58,700 bases of DNA, from the NCBI GenBank assembly GCA_947589295.1, contig CANQBZ010000009.1:1-58700 (forward strand), written 5' to 3'. Both the position numbers and the translations under genes were made by a program. This stretch comes from an uncultured Akkermansia sp. (GTDB lineage Bacteria > Verrucomicrobiota > Verrucomicrobiia > Verrucomicrobiales > Akkermansiaceae). The notes under the pieces are model-generated. The model was not told where the DNA came from, made no database searches, and was given only the letters and a program-made list of their open reading frames with translations. Positions 41,714-51,196 of this stretch are shown here, piece by piece (the first letter of the stretch is position 1; every line of letters starts with the position of its first letter).

Positions 41714-44700
41714 TTAGTAAATTTTGGTATAATCAGGCGAAAGGGAAAGCTCCCCTCCCTTACTCAATTTCTCGTCCCAAGAGATAATTTTCCCTTGCTC
41801 GTCAAGCACCCAAGTTTCTTTTGTATAGCCGCTGGCGGTCTTCCCCTTGGCATCCCTAAGATTGTAACGGAAAATGATCTCCAGAGTGTTTGAATTTTCG
41901 TTGTAGCCGGCGGTAAGCAACTCATAATTGCGCATTATCCACCTTGCAAACCACGGCATAGCATCCCTGATTACAGCGTCTCTCGAGACAACACGGTAAT
42001 CGCTGTATTTGTATTTTACTTGCGAGGCGTATAAATCACCCATTGCATAGGCATTGCCATTATTTCTTACTCCAACATACCTATGGATCAAGTCTATGAG
42101 TAAAGAGTGCTGAGAGTAGTTGTGCTCGTCTGAGAAAGTCGCATTGTCGCTATATGGAGAGTTAGAAGGACTATCTGTGTGAGTGACGGCTGGAAGTTCA
42201 GTGTCTTTTTCGCAAAGGACAAATCCATATCCATTCTCTGAAGCTACAGAGCTTGGTTTCTGCTCGCCGTTAGTCTGTTCCGCAACCTTGCTCGTCACGT
42301 AATGTTGCAACTCCTCGACGTTGAGCTTGCCGTCCTTGTTGGCATCCGCATTCGAATCCTGCAGGGCTTGGATGATCGTGGACGTGAATACGCCATTCTT
42401 CCACGCGCCCGATTCCAGGGCGTACTCCGCTCCCGCTGCTCCGGCTATGATGTTGATGCCGCGCTGGACATCGCCGCGTGAAAACAAATCCTCAATGTAG
42501 CGTTTCTTCTGTTTTGTATTGAGGGCTCCGATAGCCTTTTTTACCTTCATGCCTCGGTGTTGAATCGCCCGTACGCCATGCGGCAGTTGCACGCCGCTCA
42601 TGGCAAGTTTTTCTTCCCCTTCTTCTCCGAGCATGCCGGAGTGGCAGGTGTCAAGCAGCAGCAACTTCTTACGCGCCTTTGCGTTTTGCAGACACGCCGT
42701 CAGTTCATCCATCGCGATACCCGTCTCATTTATCCTCTCCGGATCAAACCCGGCGGGGGCGTAGTAGTAGTTGTATTTGTCATCCAGCATACCATGCCCG
42801 GCCACATAGAAGACCACGCGGTCATTCACCGTCGTGTTCGACAGGAAGTCGCGCACCTTTTCCAGCGCACTACGGTCCTTCACTTGTTCATTTGTCAGCA
42901 GCAACACATGCTTCTCACCGGAGCCGTATTGCTCCAAAGCCTTGGATATATCCGTGGCATCCTTGGCGGCGTATTGCAGCTGCAAGTCAGGATTATCGTA
43001 ATCCGACACACCGAGTGCGACAATATAGAGATCGGACTTCGCCTTGCTCCGGTAGATGGTGCGGAAACGGAACGTATCGCCGGATATGCCTTGGCTATCC
43101 ACCGGCGTAACCTCTATCCAGTTCTGCCCGCTTGCCAGCGGCGCTTCCACCGTCAGCTCCTCTTGCTCACCTGCCGCAATGGTTAATCCTCCGCTCCAAT
43201 CTTGAGGCACTTCCACGCCGTCCACGCGTACGATCACCTTGGCAATGTCATTTGCTGTGGCTTTGGCAGTCACCGTGAAATGTGCCGTATCCGTCGAGCT
43301 GAAGAGATTCGGCATGTGCACATCCACTGCCGGAAAATCCTTAAGAGAAGGTTCCGATGGCATGTTATCCGGGTCGAAGCCTTGCTTGCGCAGCCATCTC
43401 TTCGTTGTCTCCCTCAGCGCAGCTATATCATCCACATTCCCGCCTAGCGCTTCCAACACCTCCGCCGGGCGGTTCCGCCAAGGCGCCAGAGCTTGCATGC
43501 CGACAACGCTTTCTCCGTCGCCATACTGGAGAAACTTCTCACAACCGGGGGACCCTGCATAGAGACCATTGGACAAAGCGATGGCGTACCCTTGCGCAGG
43601 GTCAATGTACATGTCTGCCACCTTCCTACTCGTCCCCCATGAATTGAGCTCCTCAATGCTGTACTTGTTATCTCCTTCCGGGCATAGTATCCACTCTTTT
43701 TCCGGAATGTATGCATACGGCAGGGTAGAAGATACACTCGTACGTCTCGCAATAACTTCGTACGTGTAGTCCTCAGGGCTCAAATCAATGATGTAAAATT
43801 CCTGCCCTTTGTTACTTGAAGATGTCAAAGTAAGCATTATTCGGAGTTTTTCTCCGCGACGCGTCATTGTTCCCGAGTGGAAGCGTTCGAATTTGGACAT
43901 GAATGCAAACCTCTTGTCCAAATCCCGCAGGGCTCTCATTTTTGCATCAGAGCGAATTTTGAGCGCTACCCTTTCATTATCATACGGTCCTCTTGGGGGT
44001 TCTGCCTCCGTCGGAAAAGACATGATGTCCCCAGTCTGATGATTGATCAATCCCAATGTTACCATCCATGTAAGACCTCCTTCTTCGTTCGCTGCTCCTC
44101 TGCACAAAAAGAGTTCATATTCATCGTCCAATTTCACAGATTCCGTGTCGCTGAAAGGAGTCTCACGAAGGTAATGTTCACCATAATATTCCCCCGGAGG
44201 ACAACCGATTGCGTTCAGTTTTTGCAAAATAGCCTCTCCCTCCTTCGGATCCATAGTCGTGCTTCCAGCGGACGTCTTTGAAACAGGAGCATTGTGAGAA
44301 TGTAAGGAATTCAACGATACTGCCAAATTATATTGCCATAAATCTTGAATGACAATCGTAGCCTCGTTCTTTATTTCTAATTGGTTAATCAGTCCCTTAT
44401 TAATCCCTCTCGATATCTGCTCACCCAGTGTCTCCAGTAAACTCTGGTTTCGTAAGATCGGTAATTCGGTGAGCCCTGCTTCTCGCTTCGTGTAGTAATT
44501 TGCCCGCCCTACAATGCCCTGTTGCCCCCACTGACTCGTTATTTCCCCCTCTTCATTATAATCTCCCTCCGGTAGTCCAAATCGTTTGCAGAGTTTAGAT
44601 GAAAATTTCCCATTTAAGGTGGAACCCGATTGTACATATAATTCACTCGGTACCGCTAAACTAGCGGCGTATACACCAGGTCCTTCTGAAGAACCACCAT

Positions 44701-45427
44701 TGAATAAATAACTGGAAGGTTGTCGTTTACTACGAATTCCTTTCACCACGGGGGAAAAGTCCACATCAGGATTGTCCACACTAATAAATATATCCCTGTA
44801 AATTCTTCCCGTTCGTGAATTCCAGAAGGAAGTCACATTAGCCTTGGGTGTAAGGGGAGAAGGGGTGATAACATAGTCTTCATCGCTCGCTAGAATCGGG
44901 CAGTTAATGTAAGAAAGACTCGGATAGAACATGATCCCCCTGCTATTCAGCTTCAGGAAGTGACTCCAGTCATACAAACTCGTGTCTTCCGGAGTGTTAA
45001 GAATTGATTGGAATAACTTTTTCCTCTTCGCGCATTGCTCCTCTGCATATTCATATTTTTCATCTATACGACCGAATTCACTTTCCTCCTTCCTAAGCAA
45101 TCCCAAATAATCTCCGGGCGACATCTTCTCGTTCAATTCTCCAAGCAGCTCCCCCATTTCCTTGAGATACCATTTCGGCAAACGCACGCTTTCATCATTG
45201 TATAGTCCTGTGATGACGACAAAAGGAGATTCCTGCACGCGCGGTTTCGGAGGCGCCGTGTTGACCGTCCTCGCAGGTCTGTTCTGCGGAGTCGTCCGCA
45301 CAGTCGTATTCACCGGCTGCGAGCGTTTAATGTTAAATCGACTATCCAAACGAGAAACTTGAGCCTCTGCATCAAAGATGCACAAGCCCAAGCAGACCAC
45401 ACATGTGAAAAGAAATGTATTTTTCAT
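41714..45427 (-). CDS. Giant exported caspase-like protein (peptidase C14), copy A
   Basis: The 1237-aa protein has a signal peptide (CVVCLGLCIFDAEAQ). Residues 30-640 are a beta-rich region with propeller-like phrases (SFWNSRTGRIYRD). After a CARDB-like beta section (about 730-800) comes the C14 domain: DLYIVALGVSDYDNP, histidine in VVFYVAGHGMLDDKYN (about 877), cysteine in LLLLDTCHSGMLGE (about 928). An EF-hand-like loop DANKDGKLNVEEL follows (about 1027), then a C-terminal NTF2/SnoaL-like part (VSRDAVIRDAMPWFARW). It should cut after basic residues like metacaspases (inference). Its C14 half is nearly the same as copy B at 46100, while the N-terminal half differs. Confidence 0.88.
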   Translation of the reverse strand: MKNTFLFTCVVCLGLCIFDAEAQVSRLDSRFNIKRSQPVNTTVRTTPQNRPARTVNTAPPKPRVQESPFVVITGLYNDESVRLPKWYLKEMGELLGELNEKMSPGDYLGLLRKEESEFGRIDEKYEYAEEQCAKRKKLFQSILNTPEDTSLYDWSHFLKLNSRGIMFYPSLSYINCPILASDEDYVITPSPLTPKANVTSFWNSRTGRIYRDIFISVDNPDVDFSPVVKGIRSKRQPSSYLFNGGSSEGPGVYAASLAVPSELYVQSGSTLNGKFSSKLCKRFGLPEGDYNEEGEITSQWGQQGIVGRANYYTKREAGLTELPILRNQSLLETLGEQISRGINKGLINQLEIKNEATIVIQDLWQYNLAVSLNSLHSHNAPVSKTSAGSTTMDPKEGEAILQKLNAIGCPPGEYYGEHYLRETPFSDTESVKLDDEYELFLCRGAANEEGGLTWMVTLGLINHQTGDIMSFPTEAEPPRGPYDNERVALKIRSDAKMRALRDLDKRFAFMSKFERFHSGTMTRRGEKLRIMLTLTSSSNKGQEFYIIDLSPEDYTYEVIARRTSVSSTLPYAYIPEKEWILCPEGDNKYSIEELNSWGTSRKVADMYIDPAQGYAIALSNGLYAGSPGCEKFLQYGDGESVVGMQALAPWRNRPAEVLEALGGNVDDIAALRETTKRWLRKQGFDPDNMPSEPSLKDFPAVDVHMPNLFSSTDTAHFTVTAKATANDIAKVIVRVDGVEVPQDWSGGLTIAAGEQEELTVEAPLASGQNWIEVTPVDSQGISGDTFRFRTIYRSKAKSDLYIVALGVSDYDNPDLQLQYAAKDATDISKALEQYGSGEKHVLLLTNEQVKDRSALEKVRDFLSNTTVNDRVVFYVAGHGMLDDKYNYYYAPAGFDPERINETGIAMDELTACLQNAKARKKLLLLDTCHSGMLGEEGEEKLAMSGVQLPHGVRAIQHRGMKVKKAIGALNTKQKKRYIEDLFSRGDVQRGINIIAGAAGAEYALESGAWKNGVFTSTIIQALQDSNADANKDGKLNVEELQHYVTSKVAEQTNGEQKPSSVASENGYGFVLCEKDTELPAVTHTDSPSNSPYSDNATFSDEHNYSQHSLLIDLIHRYVGVRNNGNAYAMGDLYASQVKYKYSDYRVVSRDAVIRDAMPWFARWIMRNYELLTAGYNENSNTLEIIFRYNLRDAKGKTASGYTKETWVLDEQGKIISWDEKLSKGGELSLSPDYTKIY

Positions 45428-45456
45428 ATCTGCTTTCTTACCTCACTCGATACCGC

Positions 45457-46074
45457 TTACCTTGTGAATATGGTAATAGAGTCGATATACGGCGCTGCTA
45501 TTCCATTGTGCCAGTCACCAATGACCCCTTTTATTGTGCCTTCATACACTCCTTGATTTTCAGATTTAAACGTAATTACTGCAGGCTCATTAGAGAGCTT
45601 GTAATCACATACATCATTCTTTGATATAGAACGACATAAAGTTGTTCCATACCTATCAGATTCTTCGATATACAATTTTGCCGTTGCTCCGGTAGGGACG
45701 TACGTATAAGAGGACAAAATGTAGGAACGTCCTAGGTTATCTTCATCCTCGGAAGCATTAAAACTTGTCGGCGAAACCGGGTGCCCGTTTGTCATTGCGT
45801 CCCCCAAGATAAATGCAGGAGTGTCACAGTAGCGGTAAGCTTTCCCATTTTTTATGTACCACCACCAGTCCATGTAATATCCTGGAGTTCTGTGCGACCT
45901 CAACCTGATCCATGCCCCTTCTAGCGACTTCGGTGCGGTTAACGTGTGCTGAACTTTTGGCAAATTAATAGGCGTAATAACGCCCGTTTTGTGCGAAGCA
46001 CAGGAGTTCATGAGCCCGGTTAACAGCATCGCCAAGACAACGCTTCCGATTTTGATCGTGTGGTTTATTTGCAT
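45457..46074 (-). CDS. Lipoprotein of unknown function
   Basis: The 205-aa protein has a lipobox (LAMLLTGLMNSCASHK). The mature part has many aromatic residues (YYMDWWWYIKNGKAYRY) and looks like a lipocalin/META-type beta barrel with the early GAWIRLRSH motif (SLEGAWIRL). It lies between the two caspase-like genes with gaps of 25 and 29 nt, so a role as regulator or inhibitor of these exported proteases is a reasonable guess, not shown. Confidence 0.65.
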   Translation of the reverse strand: MQINHTIKIGSVVLAMLLTGLMNSCASHKTGVITPINLPKVQHTLTAPKSLEGAWIRLRSHRTPGYYMDWWWYIKNGKAYRYCDTPAFILGDAMTNGHPVSPTSFNASEDEDNLGRSYILSSYTYVPTGATAKLYIEESDRYGTTLCRSISKNDVCDYKLSNEPAVITFKSENQGVYEGTIKGVIGDWHNGIAAPYIDSITIFTR

Positions 46075-46099
46075 AGTTGTATGGGGTAAAGTTTCAAAT

Positions 46100-49000
46100 C
46101 TATTTTTTCACTGAACGAAGTATCTTATAAATGACAGAGGCATTGGGACCGCCGACACATGTCTCCACTGAGGCTCCTTTCGCCGTACGTGCGTTGACAT
46201 TGGCACCGTGATCTACAAGCCACTGCACAACATCGACACGACTGAGACCACAAGCATTATGAAGAGCCGTCGTGCCATTGGCATTTTCTAACACCGTATC
46301 GACCGGCGCGCCATTTTTTATCCTTTCCAAAAGCTGCAAAACACGTTTCTGATAAAGCTTTTCGAGCGGGGTTTTATAAGATGTTTCCTTGAGATCTTGA
46401 ATCATCAAATCAAGCTCGTTGTTGCTATCCTCGCATTGCATTGCAATACTCTCATGGACAGGCACCAAACTTTTCACTGTTTTTTCCTCCTGTTCACCTC
46501 GAGGTTTTAACAAAAGAGATAAGGGAAATCCCTCACATCCTTCCGAAGCTACGGAGCTTGGTTTCTGCTCGCCATTAGTCTGTTCAGCAACCTTGCTCGT
46601 CACATAATTTTGTAATTCCTCGACAGTAAGCTTGCCGTCTTTATTAGCATCCACATTCGGATCCTGCAGAGCTTGAATGAGTGTGGCGGTGAATACGCCA
46701 TTCTTCCACGCGCCCGATTCCAGGGCGTATTCCGCCCCAGCCGCTCCGGCTATAATGTTGATGCCGCGCTGAACATCGCCGCGTGAGAACAAATCCTCAA
46801 TGTAGCGTTTCTTCTGTTTCGTGTTAAGCGCCCCGATAGCCTTTTTAATCTTCATACCGCGATGTTGAATCGCTCGTACACCATGCGGCAGTTGCACACC
46901 GCTCATCGCTAGTTTTTCTTCCCCCGCCTCGCCGAGCATGCCGGAGTGACATGTATCGAGCAACAGCAATTTCTTACGTGCTTTGCTACTTTGAATGCAC
47001 ACAAGCAGATCATCCATCGCTATACCCGTCTCATCTATCCGCTCTGGATCAAACCCTGCCGGAGCGTAGTAGTAATTGTATTTGTCGTCCAGCATGCCAT
47101 GCCCGGCCACGTAAAATACAATCCGATCTTCCAACGATGCTGCCGATAGGAATATCTTCACCTTCTCAAGCACACTCTTGTCCTTGACTTCTTTGTCGGT
47201 GAGGACGAGAAGATGTTTGCGTCCCGTTCCATATTTCTCAAAGGCAGCCGCAATATCCTTTGCATCCTTGGCGGCGTATTGCAATTTCAAGTCGGGATCG
47301 TCATAGTCCGAAACGCCGAGCGCGACAATAAATAAATCGGAGGAATAATTTCCTCTGTAAATCGTACGGAAGCGAAAGGTGTCACCGAATATACCTTTGC
47401 TATCTACCGGTGTAACCTCGATCCAGTTCTGCCCGCTTGCCAGCGGTACCTCTACCGACAAATCTTTCTGATCACCAGCAGCAATGGTTAACCCTCCGCT
47501 CCAATCTTGAGGCACTTCCACGCCGTCCACGCGCACAATCACCTTGGCAATGTCGTTTGCCGTAGCTCTGGCAGTCACCGTGAAATGTGCCGTATCCGTT
47601 GTACTGAAGAGACTTGGCATATGCACATCTACAACAGGAAAATCCTTAAGAGAAGGTTCCGATGGCATATGGTCTGGGTCGAAACCCTGCTTACGTAGCC
47701 ATCTCTTCGTTGTCTCCCTCAGCGCGGCTATATCATCTGCATTCCCACCTATTGCCTCCAGCACTTCCGCCGGGCGATTTCGCCAGGGAGCCAGAGCTTG
47801 CATGCCAACAATGCGCTCCCCATCACCATATTGCAAGAACTTCTCACATCCCGGAGAACCTGCATACTGTCCCCCCGGTAGAACAATAGCATATCCTTGC
47901 GCAGGATCCACATACATCTCTGCTAGTTCCTTATCTTTCTCTCCCTGTTTAACAGATATGATATTGTAATGGTAATCACTTTCCGAGCGGAGGAACCATT
48001 TTTTATCCGGTATCCAGCAGGATGAAAGCTCGGATGAAAAATTTTCCCATTGCTTAATCGTCGTAAATGTTTTCTTCTCCAAATCCAGTCGGACTAGTCG
48101 AGTTTCTTCGCGTAAGTCAACGCGAAACTCATCTTTCCCTCCTGTGATTTCAAGCAAGCAGTCGCTATCACCGTCTCCACGATATACTCTCAGCCTTCGC
48201 CATATTAAGCGGGTCGTTTCAAATTCATAACGTCCACAGTTATTTTTCCCGGGTCCTGAAACACATTCTTCATATGGTTTCAATTTTCCTGCGTATGGAA
48301 GAGGCAATTCGCTACCATTATAAATCTCACTTGAAGGAAAAAGCAGGTTTTCTTGCCCGACCAGTATGCCTAAAATGCCGCAATAACACAGGGCATCCTC
48401 ATCGTTGTACGCATAATAAGGAACTATCGGACAATCCAGCTGATCCACAAATAAATGGTTGCTAAAATCCTTAGAATTGTCATTATTTTCCTCATAATCA
48501 TGGGGAATCGGATTGCCATACTTGGTAATTGGTGAAGGATTAAGTTTTTTTCCTATTCGGAGTTCGGTTTCCTTAAGTTTGGCGTCCACTTCCGCCTTAT
48601 CTCTGAACTCATATCCAAAAGCAAGAGAATCCCAAATCAGAGAAAAACCCCGTCCCTTTTTATGAAGGGAAAATTTCCCGTTTCTTGCGTCAACCTCATA
48701 TCTGCCATCATCAGAATCGTGAATGATATAAATTTCTTCTAAGCCGGCCTCTTTCTTTTGATACCATGGGCTCTTTAATGCGTAACGTGCAACAGCCTGG
48801 TAATTTGGTACCGGTCCACAAATGCTTGCAATCTTGCCGTATTGTGGATTCCAGCTCTTAGGGTCATCCTCAAAGACAGGACCCTCTTCCCCCATATAGC
48901 AACACGATTGAAACACCGATTTATCAGGAACTATCAGGTAGCTCCCTGTGGTGAAGTGATTCCATCTTTCGCCACTAACTTCCACACCCGGGTTACCAAG

Positions 49001-49768
49001 CAAATAAACGTTTCCTATAGAACTCGGGCGGGCAATCACCCGGCCGAAATAAACATCAGTGGGGCAATAAAATTGGTTTCGAATTCTACCGGTACGAGCA
49101 TCCCAAAATGTCCAAATTGTGGAATCACCATTTGATTTTCCATTCCTGAAACTCAAAATATACTGCTCATCTGCTGTTTCAATGGTATCGTTTGTGTAAC
49201 GAATATACTCTCGGAAAGAAATACCCATAGATTCCTTTGCAATGAAATGCGGACGAGAGAAGGCTTCCAGATTCTCGGGATCTACCAATATCTGTTGTAG
49301 TTTTGCTCGAAGAGATGCCAACTCTCTCAGATCATCAATGCTGCTGTAGCCACGATCTCGCCGCTGCCAATCAGCTTTTGTGGTATACTCTCCATATAGC
49401 TCTCTTTCTCCTTTTAATATTTCCAAGTAATCACTTGACGAAAGTTTTTTCTTTAACTGCTCATTGATATCTTTCATCTCATTCCAAAACCACCTTGGCA
49501 GTTGGATAGTTTCGTCATTGTATAGCCCATCAAACGTGATGTAGCCCGATTCTGACCAGCCACGATCCTGTCGACCTGCATCAGAACGCCTGCTTGGTGC
49601 TGTTCCCTTGGATACTGTCGTCGTCCGGGGTACTACCTGACGTACCAACTGCGAGTGCTTGATGTTATATCGACTGTCCAAACGCGAGACTTGTGCATTC
49701 GCATCAAAAATGCACAAGCCCATACAAACCGCCCACATCAAGAAGGACGTTGTTGACACAAATCTCAT
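46100..49768 (-). CDS. Giant exported caspase-like protein (peptidase C14), copy B with ankyrin tail
   Basis: The 1222-aa protein has a signal peptide (SFLMWAVCMGLCIFDANAQ) followed by VSRLDSRYNIKHSQ, nearly shared with copy A. Residues 35-640 are a beta-rich region (TFWDARTGRIRNQF) that is poorly alike in the two copies. The C14 domain has histidine in VFYVAGHGMLDDKYN (about 887) and cysteine in LLLLDTCHSGMLGE (about 938), then DANKDGKLTVEEL. The tail differs from copy A: ankyrin repeats (NGTTALHNACGLSRVDVV, HGANVNARTAKGA). The likely model is one protease core with different sensing modules. Gap 1 nt from the DUF6602 gene. Confidence 0.88.
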   Translation of the reverse strand: MRFVSTTSFLMWAVCMGLCIFDANAQVSRLDSRYNIKHSQLVRQVVPRTTTVSKGTAPSRRSDAGRQDRGWSESGYITFDGLYNDETIQLPRWFWNEMKDINEQLKKKLSSSDYLEILKGERELYGEYTTKADWQRRDRGYSSIDDLRELASLRAKLQQILVDPENLEAFSRPHFIAKESMGISFREYIRYTNDTIETADEQYILSFRNGKSNGDSTIWTFWDARTGRIRNQFYCPTDVYFGRVIARPSSIGNVYLLGNPGVEVSGERWNHFTTGSYLIVPDKSVFQSCCYMGEEGPVFEDDPKSWNPQYGKIASICGPVPNYQAVARYALKSPWYQKKEAGLEEIYIIHDSDDGRYEVDARNGKFSLHKKGRGFSLIWDSLAFGYEFRDKAEVDAKLKETELRIGKKLNPSPITKYGNPIPHDYEENNDNSKDFSNHLFVDQLDCPIVPYYAYNDEDALCYCGILGILVGQENLLFPSSEIYNGSELPLPYAGKLKPYEECVSGPGKNNCGRYEFETTRLIWRRLRVYRGDGDSDCLLEITGGKDEFRVDLREETRLVRLDLEKKTFTTIKQWENFSSELSSCWIPDKKWFLRSESDYHYNIISVKQGEKDKELAEMYVDPAQGYAIVLPGGQYAGSPGCEKFLQYGDGERIVGMQALAPWRNRPAEVLEAIGGNADDIAALRETTKRWLRKQGFDPDHMPSEPSLKDFPVVDVHMPSLFSTTDTAHFTVTARATANDIAKVIVRVDGVEVPQDWSGGLTIAAGDQKDLSVEVPLASGQNWIEVTPVDSKGIFGDTFRFRTIYRGNYSSDLFIVALGVSDYDDPDLKLQYAAKDAKDIAAAFEKYGTGRKHLLVLTDKEVKDKSVLEKVKIFLSAASLEDRIVFYVAGHGMLDDKYNYYYAPAGFDPERIDETGIAMDDLLVCIQSSKARKKLLLLDTCHSGMLGEAGEEKLAMSGVQLPHGVRAIQHRGMKIKKAIGALNTKQKKRYIEDLFSRGDVQRGINIIAGAAGAEYALESGAWKNGVFTATLIQALQDPNVDANKDGKLTVEELQNYVTSKVAEQTNGEQKPSSVASEGCEGFPLSLLLKPRGEQEEKTVKSLVPVHESIAMQCEDSNNELDLMIQDLKETSYKTPLEKLYQKRVLQLLERIKNGAPVDTVLENANGTTALHNACGLSRVDVVQWLVDHGANVNARTAKGASVETCVGGPNASVIYKILRSVKK

Positions 49769-49769
49769 A

Positions 49770-50729
49770 TCATTCTGTCTTCCGAGACCGGCGGCGTTTT
49801 GAACCAGTACCCTTTTTAGGTTTTCGATTTTCCACCAGTTCTATTTTATCGGAGTGGATCACTTTCTTTCCAAGACGAGGAAAAGCCGTATATCCCGGCC
49901 GCCCTATATCATTCCGGGTTTTATCATAAAACACACTTAATATGCCGGTCAGCAAGAATTGAAGTCCTAAGTGTTTATTTTTACCTCTTTGATCAAAAGA
50001 AACATACCTGATGGAAGAGGGCTCGCCTTTCTTACCCGGGCTTTTCTTGAAAACTCCCCATTGAGGTAAAACTCCTACATACCCAATGGCATCGTCGAAT
50101 GTTAAATCTCCCTCTTTCCTCTTTTCTGTATAGAACTGTTCTATCTTCTTGCAGCACGATTTTTCCGGTATTTTCGTACTAATGGATGACCCCATTGATA
50201 CAAGGGCTAAAAATGGACCTCTTATGCCCGTACCATCATTTGCCTCACGGCAGCACTTGGAAACTTTATGGAGAGTCTCTATCTCTTCTTTCACATCTTT
50301 TAAACTGAGCGTTTTCTTAACTGAAATAACGGCGATAACTCCCTCAGGAATGACAATCGCCTCCTCCCCTGATTGATAGAGAAGAGGGTAATTTTGACTG
50401 TCATAAACAATGATATCCAGCTGACCGGTATGTTTATCTTTTTGACCTCTCCTTGTCTGCGCATTGTTTCCTGTTTTGACAGCCGGACACGCGATGAATC
50501 CTGTAAGAACCTCCAATCGTTTGGGTAGGAATTTCCGAATCGCGCCGCGGAGCAATGACTCAACATATTCACCATCCTTTAAGTTATGGTCTGATCCCCT
50601 TTTTTTCTTCTCTCCATTCCCGTTCGTTTTGGGAATAAGTTTCTCAAATTGAACGTACTTTTCTTCTAGGGAGCGTACTTCGGTCTGAAAATACTCCCGA
50701 ACTGTCTTGCCGTCCATCTTATGTTTCAT
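49770..50729 (-). CDS. DUF6602-like, restriction-nuclease-fold protein
   Basis: The 319-aa cytoplasmic protein has a DUF6602-type core: GEYVESLLRGAIRKFLPKRL, LTGFIACPA, HTGQLDIIVYDSQNYPLLY, VIPEGVIAVISVKKTLS. The spaced D...(S)VK resembles a PD-(D/E)xK nuclease site with Ser in the usual Glu position, so activity is uncertain. The tail is very basic (RKPKKGTGSKRRRSRK), suggesting nucleic-acid binding. Sits 1 nt before the second caspase-like gene in translation order, so their synthesis is coupled. Confidence 0.65.
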   Translation of the reverse strand: MKHKMDGKTVREYFQTEVRSLEEKYVQFEKLIPKTNGNGEKKKRGSDHNLKDGEYVESLLRGAIRKFLPKRLEVLTGFIACPAVKTGNNAQTRRGQKDKHTGQLDIIVYDSQNYPLLYQSGEEAIVIPEGVIAVISVKKTLSLKDVKEEIETLHKVSKCCREANDGTGIRGPFLALVSMGSSISTKIPEKSCCKKIEQFYTEKRKEGDLTFDDAIGYVGVLPQWGVFKKSPGKKGEPSSIRYVSFDQRGKNKHLGLQFLLTGILSVFYDKTRNDIGRPGYTAFPRLGKKVIHSDKIELVENRKPKKGTGSKRRRSRKTE

Positions 50730-50740
50730 ATGATATTACT

Positions 50741-51082
50741 CTAATTCTCCACTGGGTTAAGTAGGATGACAGGGGAATGCCCTTTCGTTTTACTCTTGTA
50801 GATGGCACCCTTCCGATAGTCCAGGTAAAAGCTATATGATGTACCGCCCGCATTCGTCTTTTTATAGACATCTTCCCTGACAAAGGCATCTCTCAATTCG
50901 CACGCTTCCTTACAGAACTCGAATTGCTCTCCGCCAATATCGCATTGAAAATAATAAACCTCGTCCGCTTCACAGCAGCGATCTAGTTTGTCAACACCAA
51001 TATCCATCCAGCATAAATCCGGACGACCTTCTTTTACGCGTGGGGTTTCACTCGTAACCTCGTACTCTCGTTTCTTGTTCAT
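50741..51082 (-). CDS. Small stand-alone copy of a shared unknown domain
   Basis: The 113-aa soluble protein carries RPDLCWMDIGVDKLDRCC and SYSFYLDYRKGAIYKSKTK. The same pattern forms the N-terminal part of the gene at 51197 (TDLCWMDIDIHKLERCC, AYSFFLNYTKGEIYKNY) and more distantly the C-terminus of the SIR2-like protein. Upstream lies a 74-bp duplicate of the end of the DUF4384 gene, so this gene arose by duplication of a tail-plus-domain unit. No known family is recognised. Confidence 0.7.
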   Translation of the reverse strand: MNKKREYEVTSETPRVKEGRPDLCWMDIGVDKLDRCCEADEVYYFQCDIGGEQFEFCKEACELRDAFVREDVYKKTNAGGTSYSFYLDYRKGAIYKSKTKGHSPVILLNPVEN

Positions 51083-51094
51083 GATGTATTTCTC

Positions 51095-51168
51095 TAATTG
51101 TTTGGTTTATTCTTTCGGGAAGGTGCTCACGATGATGTGTTTCTCTCCCCATTTAGTTTGGTTGGAAA
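51095..51168. repeat. 74-bp direct repeat, copy 1 (duplicated gene tail)
   Basis: 72 of 74 bases match 52096-52169. It is a copy of the last codons and stop of the DUF4384-type gene plus following spacer, here without its gene. Confidence 0.95.
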
Positions 51169-51196
51169 ACCTAAATTTAACTTTTGGAGCATTTCA

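Noticed and set aside
42557..43186. Plus-strand frames within the caspase-like genes
   Set aside because: Shadow frames opposite a long conserved protease; they recur at the same place in both paralogues only because the coding strand is conserved.
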